5,918 bases of DNA from an uncultured bacterium (GTDB taxonomy: Bacteria > Desulfobacterota > Desulfovibrionia > Desulfovibrionales > Desulfovibrionaceae). Both the position numbers and the translations under genes were made by a program. Under the pieces are notes generated by a model. It ran no database searches, had not been told where the DNA came from, and was given only the letters and a program-made list of their open reading frames with translations. Where the stretch lies: assembly GCA_905215675.1 (NCBI GenBank), contig CAJMRA010000169.1, positions 1 to 5,918 on the forward strand, given 5' to 3'. Shown here piece after piece: positions 5,781 to 5,918 of the stretch. Each line of letters opens with the position of its first letter. Within the stretch, counting starts at the first letter, position 1.

Positions 5781-5814
5781 CACGCCGCCTTTTCCGCAGG
5801 GGAAAGGCGGCGTG
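5781..5814 (+). terminator. Strong GC hairpin downstream of hemW
   Basis: Bases 5781-5795 pair with 5800-5814: twelve perfect pairs, one T-G, then two more pairs, with the loop GCAG. The stem starts 62 bases after the hemW stop. Its position and stability suit a transcription terminator or 3'-end stabiliser. The following bases (CTGCGTTC) are not a proper T-tract, so intrinsic termination is likely but not certain. Confidence 0.6.
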
Positions 5815-5843
5815 CTGCGTTCGGAAAGGGGGAGCGAAGCGGC

Positions 5844-5884
5844 ATGATTTGAAACGCGCAGCGTTTCAAACTGAAATTGCTCCA
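5844..5884. repeat. Intergenic repeat C, copy 2
   Basis: This is the second copy of the palindrome at 1171-1211, with differences only at 5847, 5877 and 5883. It lies downstream of hemW and after the hairpin at 5781-5814, in the same orientation as copy 1. Here repeat C runs straight into repeat A, whereas in the first locus A precedes C at a distance. Confidence 0.85.
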
Positions 5885-5918
5885 GAGCGTTTCACCTTTG
5901 AAAAAGGTGAAAACGCGA
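5881..5918. repeat. Intergenic repeat A, copy 2 (cut by the window end)
   Basis: The segment can form a hairpin from TTTCACC (5890-5896) and GGTGAAA (5906-5912), extended inward by T-A pairs and outward past one bulged A. Bases 5881-5907 match the reverse complement of 1040-1066 at 25 of 27, and 5895-5918 match 1075-1098 at 23 of 24. The arm change from TTGCC to TCACC is accompanied by a matching change to GGTGA on the other arm, so pairing is kept. The repeat may continue beyond the window. Confidence 0.75.

Overview
The window is GC-rich bacterial chromosome carrying four intact housekeeping genes. It looks like a member of the Desulfovibrionaceae (Desulfovibrio/Bilophila-like, strictly anaerobic sulfate or sulfite reducers). 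That assignment is an inference. It rests on the fused cobA/hemD gene, which is typical of Desulfovibrio, on the general character of the proteins, and on the hairpin-forming intergenic repeats. I see no mobile element, CRISPR array, tRNA, rRNA, defence cassette or toxin-antitoxin pair, and no undescribed multigene system. The unusual material is in the DNA between the genes.

Layout: (1) Positions 1-183 hold no confirmable gene, but contain a purine-rich mirror repeat joined to a 24-bp perfect hairpin just downstream of purN. (2) purN (184-864, minus) encodes glycinamide ribonucleotide formyltransferase of purine synthesis. (3) Positions 865-1208 are a 344-bp gap holding at least five hairpins, two of which belong to repeat families found again at the right end. 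(4) cobA/hemD (1209-2732, minus) is a fusion of uroporphyrinogen III C-methyltransferase and uroporphyrinogen III synthase. (5) pepA (2733-4235, minus) is an M17 leucyl aminopeptidase whose stop codon abuts the cobA/hemD start. (6) Positions 4236-4440 form a divergent promoter region with a good sigma-70 promoter for pepA and a dense run of G-tracts. (7) hemW (4441-5718, plus) is a radical-SAM heme chaperone of the HemN/HemW family. (8) Positions 5719-5918 carry a strong hairpin after hemW and second copies of both repeat families.

Functionally, cobA/hemD carries two consecutive steps from hydroxymethylbilane to precorrin-2. In Desulfovibrio precorrin-2 leads to siroheme, cobalamin and, through the siroheme-dependent (Ahb) route, heme. 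The divergent hemW product is expected to handle heme rather than make it. The intergenic region 4236-4440 could therefore serve tetrapyrrole genes on both sides, with pepA as the promoter-proximal gene of the leftward operon. purN looks like a separate unit. The many long open frames antisense to these genes are by-products of high GC content and are not annotated.
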